Assembly: GCF_008831285.2 (NCBI RefSeq)
Contig: NC_045139.1
Span: forward strand, 35,685,706-35,749,705
Origin: Nymphaea colorata
Lineage: Eukaryota; Streptophyta; Magnoliopsida; Nymphaeales; Nymphaeaceae
DNA: 64,000 bases
Reading direction: 5' to 3'
Part shown: piece after piece, positions 1 to 11,164 of the stretch
Layout of the letters: every line of letters begins with the position of its first letter
Position numbering within the stretch: position 1 is the first letter of the stretch
Translations under genes and position numbers: made by a program
Notes under the pieces: model-generated
What the model saw: only the letters and a program-made list of their open reading frames with translations
The model's database searches: none
Told to the model about the DNA's origin: nothing

Positions 1-240
1 ATGATTAGGTGACCCGAATCCAAAATATTTATGAAGCAAGGACGCACCACGTGGGTTCGGTAGAGTGCGTGGGCTTTCCTGTTCCCACGTGACCCTACAT
101 GTTCAACATGATGCGTGCCTATGATGTGCAAGCATGCATGCGCGCATGCATGACATGCATGTCGCATCATGATGCATGATGTGGCGTGGTGGAGCTTTGC
201 ATCACCAGCTCACGTTGACGTGGAACATGCAATCGTATTA
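1..240. promoter_or_regulatory. G-box and RY-motif cluster at the left edge
   Basis: Two perfect G-boxes (CACGTG) lie at 48-53 and 86-91. They are followed by three RY-type CATGCATG words at 133-140, 145-152 and 154-161, and by more ACGT cores near 213-222. G-boxes plus RY repeats are the classic binding sites of bZIP and B3 (ABI3/FUS3-type) factors in seed and ABA-responsive plant promoters. No open frame follows within the next 2 kb, so the target gene is either off the left edge or absent. The same combination occurs at 9337-9692 before the DUF1685 gene. The regulatory role is inferred from motifs only. Confidence 0.35.
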
Positions 241-779
241 AAAGTGTTAGATACGTTTTTTAAAATAGGTGATGAAGTGGAACAGCATCTCAATTAATTA
301 GATACCGAATCTTTATTATTATTAATTTTGATTATGATTTGGTAGTATGTGAAGGGCCAAAGCGGCTTCTTTTATTGTCTTCGGCTTTTAGAGCTGTTTC
401 AGGACTTGGGTGGTCTTCCGATACACCCTTCAAGTGATCGCTGTTGAGATCGAGCTGATGACGAGTCATCTACGCCTCCCTTAAATGGTCAACCAAATAT
501 GCTAACCTTAATTTTTTTTATCTTGACTTGAATCATCAAGGGTTTGCAAAAACAACTCTAGAACATATTAAAATTTTGTCGTTTTGTCGGGTTAGTAGCG
601 TCGGGTTAGTAGCTTGTACAAAGCGATCAGTTCGATTGCAATGAACACCAATCCTCCATATAAGCTAAAGTAGGCATAATTGGAAGTAGTATTTTTGAAG
701 ATTTATGTTGCCGGCAAAGTCTCTTAACTATTCTACCTAGCTAGAGTGTATATAAGAATGCCAACAGATTAGATTCCAT

Positions 780-1145
780 ATTCATTTTTTCGGTTATTCA
801 TGTATTTGGAGTCGAAAATCATTAAAAAAAAATCACATCCGAATCCAGATAAATCAAAATTGAATTTTACAATCCAAATTTGATTTTTGTATACATATTT
901 GAATCAGAATTTTGAACCGATTTTCAAAATGTAAGAGAATCACACATAAGATATTTGTTTAAAAACAAATTTGTTCCAAATCTGTATCCGAACCCGATAG
1001 GATACTTTTGTATATCTGAATATGAAAATGATCGGATGTCATTTCTTAAATTCGAATGTGATTTCTTAATTGGATATTTTCTTTTCTATATCAGACTTTT
1101 CAAATCGGTTGGATCGAATGTCTGATCCAAACTAAATATATTAAG
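780..1145 (-). repeat. Dispersed 'ATCCGAAT-word' repeat, copy 1
   Basis: Degenerate run of words such as 'atccgaatcc', 'aaaatgtaag', 'atatttgttt' and 'cggatgtcattt', in the same order as other copies in the window near 14600, 16010, 16735, 26620, 28045, 35930 and 36570. The order is reversed relative to the 35930 copy, so I place it on the minus strand. Family-level recognition only. Confidence 0.5.
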
Positions 1146-1756
1146 CTCGAACAAACCCCATCAAACTTTAAGTGTTTTCAGTGGAACAGAGCATATATTT
1201 TGCATCTTGAATTCTGTGAATATCAACTTAAACCAAAATCTTAAACCCATAGTTTTGAAATCCACAGTTTGTTCGTTAAAATGGTTGGTTGAAATTAATG
1301 TGTCCTTGGCATTAAATCCGATCCACGAATTTAAGATCGGAAGGAATCAAATTCTAAGGGATTGGTAGGGTGTGACTTTGCTGAAAGACACCTCTTGTAT
1401 CAAGGGTTTTCCAAAAGAAGTCCTACAAAATAAATAAATTTTACACCAGACCCCTCACAATTGCACTAAACTCGAATTCGAATACGAACAAAAAAGTAGC
1501 CATATCTCAATCCAAATCTGATTTGAATCTGACTTTTATTTTCATTTCTGCATCCGAATCTGACATTTTAAATAAAGAACCGAAATCGAACCATAGTATA
1601 ATATCTTAAGGACAACCTTTTAAAATGCATAAATATTTTATTTGAAACTGAATGATATCCAAATTTGAATCCAAATCCAACTGGGTATTTATTCAAGCGA
1701 ATCTAAATTCGATTGAATGTCAGTTTTCAAAAATTAGAAACTGATTCGATTTCTTA

Positions 1757-1760
<4 letters not shown>

Positions 1761-1824
<64 letters not shown>
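1761..1824. repeat. (TA)n microsatellite
   Basis: About 32 uninterrupted AT/TA dinucleotides, immediately after a copy of the dispersed 'ATCCGAAT-word' repeat. Such tracts are length-variable and prone to assembly error. Confidence 0.95.
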
Positions 1825-1827
<3 letters not shown>

Positions 1828-2948
1828 CCCCTACAATAAGCCTATACAATGACTTCTCTCCTACGCATACAAACCATTACGATTACTATGATGATTCTTT
1901 GTTTGAGCAACATCTTTGATTAATGTAACAGGTGCTTCCATTTCCTTCATAATGTCGCGGAGAATTTCATTTCTTATTCAAGAAAAAAACATCTAAGTCG
2001 CATAATTTATTGCTCGATGTAACTAAATCGCATAGAATATTAAAATTTGTACTATTTATTTACGCATCAAGCGATAGATATTTTCGAAGTTTTGATCAAC
2101 ATAGGTCAAATTCTCCTCGAAAACATATCAATATCATATCATGTTGGGGGACCAAATGTCCCGGATTCTGCCTTCCATCATCGGCATCTTGAAATGGCAA
2201 TGGAAATCAATGAAGACCTCGTATTAGAATAAGCCAATGACAATCACACAAGCCTGCATGCATAATATTCACTCGTCGAAGAAATATAAAATTTACACAA
2301 AGGCTCCTATTATTTAAGCAAATAGCAAATCAACGATTATCCTTTAAAACAATCAAATAAGCGTTCAGCTTTTCAACTTTCCAGAGATCAAATTCTCAAG
2401 AAGCTGTCATTCTAAATATATTTTTGTCTTCAATAAGCGCAATTCTGTTATTTTACATTAAGAATCAACATTTTCTGTCAAGAAAAGGCTCTTTAAAAGT
2501 TGAGTGGTTAAGGGTTGAATAGCGATTTACCATTTGTTTAACGTTTAAATGCTTTTTTGTTATTTTTTCAAAAGTAAAATGAAAATAAGAAAGAGAAAAG
2601 GGGGTGCCATTGTGAATAAAGCCACTTCATTCAACATTTAATGCGAACAACCTCATTTATCACTTAGAAGGTGCCTACCCAACTGCCATGACAAGGGGAA
2701 GTTTCATGTCACTTTTAATACACAAGTATCTTGGCTTTATTGATTGGTTTTTATATGCACCACATTTATATGCTACACCTTGTCAACTGCCTACATGTGT
2801 CTGTGAGCATGGGTAAATATGTCTGTACATGGAAGCATATTTTAAAAATGAAGCCCCTATATAGATAAAAATGGAAATGCAAAAAAAAATCATTTTTTAA
2901 AAACACGAAAAAGCGGTCTTTTTTTAAAAAGGCAAAAAACCTCGATAA

Positions 2949-3398
2949 CGTAACAACTTGAACCACTCCTGAGCTCGGGCCCCTGGTTCGATGGATCCCA
3001 ACCTTTCCTTAACAGTTTTGGCTCCAACTTCAAAAAGGCTAGGAACTAGGACAATCATCTCATTAATGACCATTCTTTTATAAACCCTTGAAGATCTCTT
3101 ACAATCGGAACTAAACTTTTGAGGTGTAATAATCTAGCCCCTTTAAGGCACACGCGCTCGTGCGTGTGGGACCACAGGTTCGAGTGTTGAACCAGCTCTG
3201 AATACCACTGTAATAACACAACCTACTCTTGGGCTTGGGCCCCTGGTCTAGCGGATCCAAACCCGTCCCCTAGCAGTTTTGGATTCAACCCCAAAAGGCT
3301 AGAAACCAAGACAGCCATTTATGGTAATGATCCACTTTATAAACCCTTGAAGATTCCTCATAATTTTCAATACGGGACTAAACATTTGGGGCGTTACA
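2949..3398 (-). mobile_element. TRIM-like miniature LTR retrotransposon
   Basis: Two direct repeats of about 180-190 bp (about 2949-3130 and 3209-3398) share blocks such as 'cgggcccctgg', 'aaaggctag' and 'ataaacccttgaaga'. The right copy has the LTR ends TG...CA (reverse strand TGTAACGCCCC...ATTACA). Only about 78 bp separate the repeats. Next to the right copy is GCTCTGAATACCA, which on the minus strand reads TGGTATTCAGAGC: the initiator-tRNA-Met primer binding site (TGGTATCAGAGC) with one extra base. A purine-rich AAAGGGGCTAGA near the other LTR could be the polypurine tract. The 5-bp sequence GATAA flanks both sides (2944-2948, 3399-3403). This is the layout of a terminal-repeat retrotransposon in miniature, non-autonomous, with no coding capacity. 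Confidence 0.85.
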
Positions 3399-3403
3399 GA
3401 TAA

Positions 3404-4618
3404 TGCCACTTTGGAGGCTTAATAAGCCGACCACTTGAAACATCAACCGCACTCTAGTGTCTATTCTTTCTTTTGGTGCTAGAAAACAAGATGGTGTAAA
3501 TCTTTACTTTTTTTCATGTGTACATGATCCTGTGAAAAGTTTACTGTTTGTGCCCTAGGGTGTTTAGTACAGTGACTCGGGACAATGATTGGTAGACTAA
3601 AGAGTCGTTCAACATTAGGAACATCATGTGGGCGTTTCATGAATCTACCTCAAAATTATGCAACCATGTCTCTAGTAGCGGGGAGCCCTGCACCTCTCAT
3701 GCTCCCCTCGTCTCATTTTCAGATTTATGAGATACTTATTTAAGAGTTCTATAAATTTACCTCAATTTTGGATTGGATTTATGGAAACATTTACAGAAAA
3801 TAAGGAAAATGGAAGACCTTGATAATCAAGCAGGAAAATGCAAAGAAGAAAGTTAATTTTCTTTCAAATAGCCGTTCTTAATGTCATTCTCTTTTATTCT
3901 AGAAAGAATTGATAGGCAAGATAAGGTTATATCACCAAATTTTTGTAAGGTTCAAAGATTTAGCCAATCAGTTGCAAAAAACATGTCATGCATTTGTACG
4001 ATAGACAATGACCATGAAGACAAATAGAGAAATGAAGTAATGTCCTCTTACCTACCCAGCATTTTCCTCAAATGCATGTTTTGTTTTATAATGTATGAAA
4101 TTAAATTAACTTATAAAATACAAGCCTGTAGGTCTTTTTTACATAATACAATGAGCTCTTCTTCTAATTGTCTTGCATAAGTTGTTTAAATGTCGTGGTG
4201 CACCAACCTTTTGGTATGTTCTGAATTGTTTTTCTCCTTTTTTCTCTCTCTCTCTCTCTTCTATATTTTGCTTAAAGTTTGATATTCTTATTCCATGAGC
4301 TTTCTGGGCAAGTTTCCTTTTCCCTTTTCTAGTCATGTCATTTTTAAGCTTTGGAAAAAATTTTAAACTAGATACCATCTATATATTAAATCAATATGTA
4401 GGTGATTATTTGTGCCGTTTGATTCAAGTGCATTGAATATGACTGCAACACGTAGTAAGCATTGGAATGTATGCCCCTTTAGTTTATCCTTCCACAAAAA
4501 TAGTATGTCATAAAATTTTTGGGACATCATGCAACACAGTATTGTATTGCATGATTTATTACAAATTTACTTTGTTTGCCTCAACCAAGTGAATGACCTA
4601 GTTGGTTAGGCTGATAAG
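3404..4618. other. Gene-free AT-rich DNA
   Basis: I see no gene, RNA or well-bounded repeat here. The 79-codon reverse frame at 4139-4378 is Lys/Glu-rich because it overlaps a CT-rich tract (about 4236-4260), and it resembles no family I know. Confidence 0.5.
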
Positions 4619-5379
4619 GTGTCGTCAAGTGTTAAAAAGGTGAAAAGAAAAGGAAATTCTTTGTGCCCATGCAAGTGCGTTTCAACACAGTGGGTGTTTG
4701 ATTCTCATATCTCATTTTCAATCTCAAATGTGGGGTGATTTGATATTTTAGAATCATAAATCTTAGGATTTCAAATCCACAATCTTGGGCAAAAGTTTTA
4801 GATTTTCTTTTTTTGTTGGGAGGATGTGGGCATCACACACATTGATTTGTAATAATTGCATCCTTAATGAATGGATTTCACTGCATCTTGGGAAACACAA
4901 TCACTCCCAATTAAGAGGGACTATTTACTTGGACATCATCTATGTCATTAAGTGCATCTTATGTAAGTACATGACACATATAGAACAAAAACAGGTGCTC
5001 CCATGCATGAATTCCTATTTACTAGTCCAAGATTTCAGTGCATCCCTATTCTTTGTCGCTGAACGTTACTGTCACAAAAAACGCGTCTTATTGAAAACAG
5101 ACACGTACAATATCCCAAAACATAGTCAGCTGTATAATACCCGTACGATTATTGCAAATCAATGGTGTGCGATGCCCACATCCTCCCAACAAAAAATCTA
5201 TTGTTTTTGCCAAGGATTGTGGATTTGAAATCTTAAGATTCAAGATTCTAAGATGACAAATCACCTCAAATTTGAGATTGGATATGAAATATGAGAATCA
5301 AACACTCACTGCATTGAAACCCACTCACATGCACACAAGGAATCTCCTTTCCTTTTTGCCTTTTCAGCACTAGATGACA
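4619..5379. mobile_element. Foldback (long inverted-repeat) DNA element
   Basis: The left arm (about 4619-4847) and the reverse complement of the right arm (about 5162-5379) match for over 200 bp with scattered mismatches. Shared blocks in order: AAGGAAATTC-like, GTGTTTGATTCTCATAT, CAATCTCAAAT, GGTGATTTG, GATTTCAAATCCACAATC and GTTGGGAGGATGTGGGCATC. The 300-bp centre carries no recognisable transposase. A 147-codon frame runs through the element (4785-5228), but its ends lie inside the arms and it has no domain signature, so I do not call a gene. Outer ends and target-site duplication are not resolved. This is a MITE-like or foldback element. Shorter relatives occur near 20335 and 52480. Confidence 0.8.
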
Positions 5380-6774
5380 GATTGTCTGATTTGGATAGCG
5401 GGGTGATTCTTGAGACTCTTCCTTCAAAATTTTAAGTACAGCCTTCTTTTAAGCCATCTTCCTCCTCCATAAGAAAAGAAAAATGTCTCCAATCTTCGAA
5501 TTACATTGATCATGTTGGCCACAGAAAACATTTATCACAAAGAAGAAGAAGAAGATTCTCAAAGCAAATGAATGTTGATGAGATTGCATTACTGTGTAGA
5601 GTTGGAAACTAGCAGTTAAGATTAATGATAAATTTGAGGGAATATGTAAGAGAAGAAGACTAAATGATAATTGAACTATCGGGCCCAAAAAAAATTATAT
5701 TTTATTGTTTGTGGAAGGAAAAAGTAAAGCTACACTACTTTAAAAAAAAAATTACATTATAAAACTTAAAAATTTTTGATTGGGTAATGTATTTTTTTAT
5801 ATTCGGATTTAGTTTGGTCCTATCCGGATAAGTTCGATGGACTGTTTGGCCTGCCCTTGAAAAAAAATCCTGGTTGTTCTTAGCACATATGAAAATATGC
5901 TGGAGATGATAACTTTGAAAGCTCAAAAATGTCTGCCAGATGTGCATGGTATTTCTAAATAAGAAACTAAAGATTAACCTTCCTACAATTGGGCAACCAA
6001 ATCCATAAAATCTGTGAGCTTTGTTTAGCAACTCTTGCAGACCATGCAACTCAAGTAAATTCTGTGACAAATGTGGTAAACATGTGAATGAAGTTTCTAT
6101 GTATAAACAAAGTAAATTTCATCGGTTGGTGTGGGCAATTGCCCACACCAGGTACAACGTAGCACCGCCACTTGTATGTGTTGCAATTTACCTTGAATGC
6201 AACTTGGTGGTTTTGCTTATCACATCATGAACCTTCCTAATTCCCCACGAGCAATTTAATGAACAAAAAGCAGTGGAATCAACAGTAGCAAAAATTTGAG
6301 AATTTGGATCCAATTAAAGATCAATTCTCCTGTTAAGTCTGGAAGATTCAAAATTTCCGATTAAGTCTTGAAGAAGTTTTCTGTTTTCAATTTGCCTAAA
6401 GGAGAAAAAAAGTAGTGAAAAGGAAATGTAGACTGTGGGTCAGCATGATTCATGTGATTCTTTCTCTTTCTCTCTCCCTCTCCTGTGAATGAGGGAAACT
6501 TTCATTTGGCGCCCATTTTTACCTATAATTTCAAAAAAGAGTACTACCCTTTATAATTTTCTTAAGAAGCGCTAACCTCCGTGTAGGGAAACTTTCATTT
6601 GGTGCCTACTCTTTACATACAATTTGAGAAAAAGAAACCACCTTTTATTATTTTCTTAATAAGTGTGTTGTTTCCTCCTCATACAAACTATTAAATTAGG
6701 GTTTGAAGTTAATTAACTGCAATTTTTTAATATTAATTAACCTCTATCACTAGTACTAGATCAAATCATTATCC
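5380..6774. other. Gene-free stretch with a palindromic repeat core
   Basis: No gene. Contains short overlapping frames at 5735-6230 without domains, a perfect 24-bp palindrome (6127-6150), and two similar blocks near 6495-6540 and 6590-6650 that share 'gggaaactttcatttgg' and look like a local duplication. Confidence 0.5.
6127..6150. repeat. Perfect 24-bp palindrome of a dispersed repeat
   Basis: Centre CAATTG, arms TGGTGTGGG. Related sequence 'gtgtgggcaactgccgcacaagcccacatg' style is present near 22016-22045, and 'ggacaattgcccacacctgcc' near 14298-14318. This identifies a dispersed family rather than a chance palindrome. Confidence 0.75.
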
Positions 6775-6780
6775 TTTTAG

Positions 6781-7159
6781 CCATAGTCACAAATAACTAT
6801 TTGGAGTTTTAAATGGGGTAGTTTTTGTCGGCATAATATGGCGATCTTGAAAAAAAGGAAAAAATATAGTAAATTTTTAAAAAATTTAAAAAAAACTAAA
6901 AAGATGAGAAAAATAAAATAAGTGAGAAACTAATAACACAAACATCAAAAAAATAAGTATATATGCAACAAGTAGAAAATAGAAAATGAAAAAAAACTGT
7001 TTGACATTAAAAAAATAAAAAAAAACATGAAGAAAACTCGTTAAAAATGTTTTTAACATCTTTTTTAAAAAATGTGTTTTTTTTAATTTTAAACGACCAT
7101 TTAATTTATCGTAATTTTTTGCATTTTTTTCAAAAAAAACATATTTTTTGTGACTATGG
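6781..7159. mobile_element. MITE with CCATAGTCACAAA inverted ends
   Basis: The left end reads CCATAGTCACAAA and the right end TTTGTGACTATGG, its reverse complement. The 6-bp sequence TTTTAG is duplicated on both flanks (6775-6780, 7160-7165). The inside is very AT-rich with A-runs on the left half and T-runs on the right half, so the whole 379 bp can fold. No coding capacity. Related sequence lies at 37115-37453 and, partly, at 17290-17553. The superfamily is not determined. Confidence 0.8.
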
Positions 7160-7555
7160 TTTTAGCAACCAATTATGATTTTCAAGTTACATTAAAAACT
7201 CACTCTTTATCCTTGCTTTAACAGTTTCCGGAAAAAAGTGTGTGCTTTATAGAAAAATCATAAAAGGTCATTACTATTTTAGAAATTTGGTAGAAAAGTA
7301 AGGTTAAAAGTGAAAATTTTCCCATTATCCATCAGCCCTTATAAACGTCAGAAGTTCATCTTTACTATGTTCACATTTCGTCATGGCCACGGGATTCATA
7401 TGATTGGTTTGGTGATTATTATTGCATCAAAAGTTTGCATCAAAAGTTTGCTTCTAGAGCTTTCTAACTCTTACCTTCATTATCAAAAGTTCTTTTCTGG
7501 TAGTTTCCAGTCGTTGCGGCTGCTTCCGATATAATCCCAATGAACTGCGGATACA

Positions 7556-7870
7556 TTAGAGCTCAGCTCGTGAACGAGTTCGAGCAGAGTCATCTGCTTA
7601 ACGAGTCGAGCTCGAGTTCATGAGTAGACTTGTTCAAATAATCGAGTTGAGTTCGAGCTTAACATGTAACTGTCGAGTCGAGCTCGACCCATAATTGAGT
7701 TTGTCAAGTCTTAATCAAGTCGATATATTCAAACGAGTTTACGAATTTGTTGAGCCTTAATCGAGTTTGTCAAGCCTTAATCAAGTCGATATATTCAAAC
7801 GAGTTTACAAGTTTGTCGAACCTTAATCGAGTCGAGCTCAAGCTCAACACGTAACTGTCGAGGTAACTGA
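7556..7870. repeat. 'Gagctcgag' dispersed repeat with internal duplication
   Basis: Rich in GAGCTCGAG, GTCGAGTCGAGCTC and CAAACGAGTTT words. A block of about 65 bp containing 'aagtcgatatattcaaacg' is present twice in tandem (about 7700-7760 and 7764-7825). A related degenerate block occurs at 51775-52100. Such sequence is common in plant intergenic DNA and has no coding potential here. Confidence 0.7.
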
Positions 7871-8048
7871 ACTCAACTTCACTTGGCTCAGAGTCCACTT
7901 GACGTCCATCGTTAAAAACAGTTGCCATAAGTGCATTAGCTATTGTTAGAGTGGAACAAAAACTCATGATGCTTTTGGCAACAGTTTGTGGTATTTTCAT
8001 CAATGGGTTTCTAATTTTTAAATTCAGTACTCTCTCTGTCTCTTTTTT

Positions 8049-8063
<15 letters not shown>

Positions 8064-8124
<61 letters not shown>
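8064..8124. repeat. (TA)n microsatellite after a CT tract
   Basis: A CT-rich run (about 8031-8062) passes directly into about 30 TA dinucleotides. Confidence 0.95.
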
Positions 8125-8127
<3 letters not shown>

Positions 8128-9336
8128 CACTAACTATTTAGAATCATTCAACTATCCAACCAAAAACACATTGAACTAATGCTATATGAAGAAAATGTTC
8201 ATCACTTGTTTTTTTTAACCATATGTCACGGTTGATCATGCGATTCTGATTAGATGTTGGGATGATTCCCAAAAACTTGATTCTTTTGATTCAGCTAGTC
8301 CCCACCCCACTTTATTAACTGTCCAACCGTGGAACTTTTGATTTTTAACATCCCCGCTAACTTTTTATAGTATGCCGGTGTGCCTTAAGTGAAAATACAC
8401 GTAAAAGATCGATGTAGATAAGATTTTATAAGATTCTCAAATCAAGAGTGTGATTCTCTTTAGTTTCTAAAACTCATCCCAACTAACAAATTATGAATTA
8501 TTTTATCTTTGTTTTATTAAAGGAAAAACAGTTTTTATGTTCAGGAACGAGAAAGAGAATGCAAATCCATTTGGTAAGGCTAAAGACAAACGGCAAGATT
8601 AGAAGCCAGAGAGAGAGGAAGAAATTTGCCGGCACTCTCGCTATCACAAGAAAAACAAAAAGGGAGGCCCGACTTTCGGGATCCACCAAATCCCTTTAAT
8701 TAAAAAAAATCTTATTCCATTTCTGCCCCGTCCAGTTAAACTGATGTGGCCGCTTGATATCCTTAAATAAATACGTGAATAAATAAATGCACGATAATCT
8801 GTCCTCCTAAAAAATACCAAAATTTCTCAAAAAATGTGCCTTTCCACCTACGTGTCTTTTTTCGGTTTCCCTCACATAATTAAGAGATTTCCTTAAATAT
8901 ATTGTTACAGATTAACTTACTAAATAGTTTATTAATTTAAAAAAAATATCTTTTTTTGGTCCTATATCATCGCCGACGATCAACGATTTCAAAGTTAAAA
9001 AATATTATATTTTCGAAATAATTTGGAAAAGTAAATGTTTTTCCAAAGCACTTACTTGAGGCAATTATTGGAGTGGGTGACCATCGAGCCCCGGTCCAAT
9101 ATGACAGGTCCTGCCTCCAACCACCCGTGGGTCCCGCGAGCTATAATTGGCACTGGGATGCGGAGGTTGGTGATCCGACCCAGATCCAAAATAAGACCAT
9201 GTAATTGATCAACCCATATCCGAACCGAAACCACTTACCAACAAGCGAACTAGATCCAAACCTCGGCTCTCGAAGAATCCAGATCCACCTCGAAGCGAGA
9301 TCCGGAACCCCTTGCGGGAGTCGTTATCCAACCGAC

Positions 9337-9692
9337 CACGTGAGCCACCAAGTGGGTCCCACTATCCCTCACATGGGTCATAATGCTCGTTTCCTCATCA
9401 TTGATTAAGTGCGGGCCCTACCGTCCACGTCTGCTGGGACCACAGCCCTGCCCCACTGCCTCTGGACTCCACGTCAGCAGGTTTTTTAAAAAAATAACGA
9501 ATCCGACTGCTGTGGGACCGACGCCCCTGACATTTGTGCGGGACCCACAAGACGATGATGACGGAAAACGCGTCCTTCCGTCTCCCTGGCAGCCACGTCA
9601 TGGATGCGATCTCAACGAGGCCATGGAGGATCATGCATGTGCATGCCATGCATGCGTGAAGCGACATGACATGATGGATGATGCTATGCATC
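9337..9692 (+). promoter_or_regulatory. ACGT/RY-rich promoter of the DUF1685 gene
   Basis: Upstream of the DUF1685 start are a G-box CACGTG (9337-9342), CCACGTC-type ACGT cores near 9426, 9469 and 9593, and a run of RY-type CATGCATG words (9632-9639, 9647-9654) followed by ATGCAT words to about 9692. The region is GC-richer than its surroundings. A TTTAAAA stretch near 9738-9744 could serve as the TATA element, about 40 bp before the start codon. The combination suggests bZIP and B3 input (ABA or seed-type control), inferred from motifs. Confidence 0.45.
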
Positions 9693-9780
9693 ACTATGCA
9701 CTCCATCTCCACGCAGATAATGCCGTGATGGGGCCTCTTTAAAACGCGCGTTGCAGAGTGGGGTGGAGAGAGAGACAGAA

Positions 9781-11164
9781 ATGGGTTTCTCCGAGCCTGT
9801 CGTTTCGCGAGTTTCAGCGAAGGAGTCGTCGGAGGAAGATCATGGGGGTGTCGCAACTCAAGAATCACAGGTGCCCGTGTCGGGAAAATGGGAGGGAGAG
9901 AGCAGGAGAGGTTCCAGGAAGAAGGGGAAATGGTGGCGGAGGAAGAGGGACAAGGTTTCTCTTGAAGGGCATGTGGAGGGGAGGGAGGAGGATGAGGAAG
10001 AAGAGGAGGAGGAGGAGGAGGAGAAACATGGGGTAGTCGGGATTAAGGAGTTTAGGAGGACGAAGAGCCTCACGGATGTTGACCTTCATGAACTGAAGGG
10101 CTGCTTGGACTTGGGCTTCGGGTTCAGCTACGAGGAGATACCGGAGCTCTGCAACACCCTCCCTGCTTTGGAGCTCTGCTACTCCATGAGCCAACGGTTC
10201 TTAGATGAACAGAAGCAGCCTTCCTCCTCGGGCTCTTCCTCAGCAGCGTCCTCCGATGCAGGCTCCGCGGTCGGCAGCCCCATCGCTCATTGGAGGATCT
10301 CCAGCCCTGGTGTGTTCATTTGTTTTCCTTGGAAATCCTACGTTATTAGTGTTTGGTTTGTATGATTTGTTCTGTTACTGCAACAGGAAATATGTGTTCT
10401 CTTTCATAAGATTGTCCAAAAAGGATACGGATTTTCAAGATGTCCTCTAAGTTCTTCTTTATGAAAATGGAAATTTTGACGGGTAAAATTTCAGTTTTAG
10501 TTTTGAAGATAAAGATGCAGTTTATAAACTAGAAAGGAATTAGTTGGCGCATTTAAGTTGTTCATTGGTAAGGTTTTGCTGAAGCAACAGTTTCGGTTGT
10601 TTTGCTTATTTGCAACTTATGTTTTCTTTTTACACGATCTTTTCCTTGAATTGCAAATGTCTAATCATTAATCGTAGAACACCAAAAAAATTGCTGTTGG
10701 AAGCCATGAGCTCTTTTTGTTTTCTTACCACTTAAACGCTTGTTTGTAACAAAAAGAATCATGATCTTGCTTCCTGTTTTTTTCTTAGTTTTCCCCTTAA
10801 AAGACTGTCTTGGTTATGATTGAAGCTACCAAAGCTAAATTCGACTCTTCTCCTAAGATCACACATTTACACTTCCTCAGACGTAAAAAAACCCGCTACC
10901 ATTTCTACTGATTTGCACAAGAAAAAGTCGGGTTCTTTGGAAGATATTACTTGCTCATGATATGGCAAGAGTTTACTAAAACAATCTTGTTCCTCTTCCG
11001 TCTTGGAAGTTGGTATCTGGTTTCACTGTGTCATGTTTTCTTCGTCTTAATCTTCTTCTTGATAATTTTGCATTTTTTTTTCAGGAGATCGCCCGGAGGA
11101 TGTCAAAGCTAGGCTCAAGTTTTGGGCACAAGCTGTAGCTTGTACCATCAGGCTATGCAGTTAG
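9781..11164 (+). CDS. DUF1685 family protein
   Basis: Two coding exons, 9781-10309 and 11085-11164, joined by a GT-AG intron of 775 bp (donor CCTG|GTGTGT, acceptor TTTTTCAG|GAGATC). They give a protein of 202 residues. The phase is consistent: the first exon ends one base into a Gly codon. The N-terminal half is low-complexity, with an acidic run of about 20 Glu/Asp near residues 70-90. The conserved part starts at about residue 95 with RRTKSLTDVDLHELKGCLDLG, continues FGFSYEEIPELCNTLPALELC, and ends after the intron with DPEDVK-like and FWAQAVACTIRLC. This order and the short second exon are typical of plant DUF1685 proteins, whose biochemical function is not established. I chose the ATG at 9781 because no ATG lies upstream in frame. 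The intron contains nothing recognisable. Confidence 0.9.

Larger units (their letters stand above)
241..2943. other. Gene-free AT-rich DNA with repeat relics
   Basis: No supportable gene. It holds two copies of the dispersed 'ATCCGAAT-word' repeat (about 780-1145 and 1440-1760), a long (TA)n tract, and unassigned AT-rich sequence. The short open frames at 2010-2232 overlap one another and lack any recognisable domain. Confidence 0.6.
7160..9330. other. Gene-free repeat-rich stretch
   Basis: Contains the 'gagctcgag' repeat block (7556-7870), a (TA)n tract (8064-8124) and AT-rich unassigned DNA. The open frames at 8493-8699 and 9052-9408 overlap others on the opposite strand and have no domain I recognise. 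Confidence 0.5.

Noticed and set aside
3150-3207. tRNA gene from 'ggttcgag' and 'gctctgaatacca' words
   Set aside because: These lie in the short internal region of the TRIM; the second is the primer binding site, and no cloverleaf can be drawn.
4785-5228. 147-codon open frame as a gene
   Set aside because: It lies wholly within the foldback element, starts and ends inside the inverted arms, and has no transposase signature.
9398-9868. 156-codon minus frame overlapping the DUF1685 promoter and start
   Set aside because: It crosses the promoter motif cluster and the start of a well-supported gene on the other strand, and has no domain.
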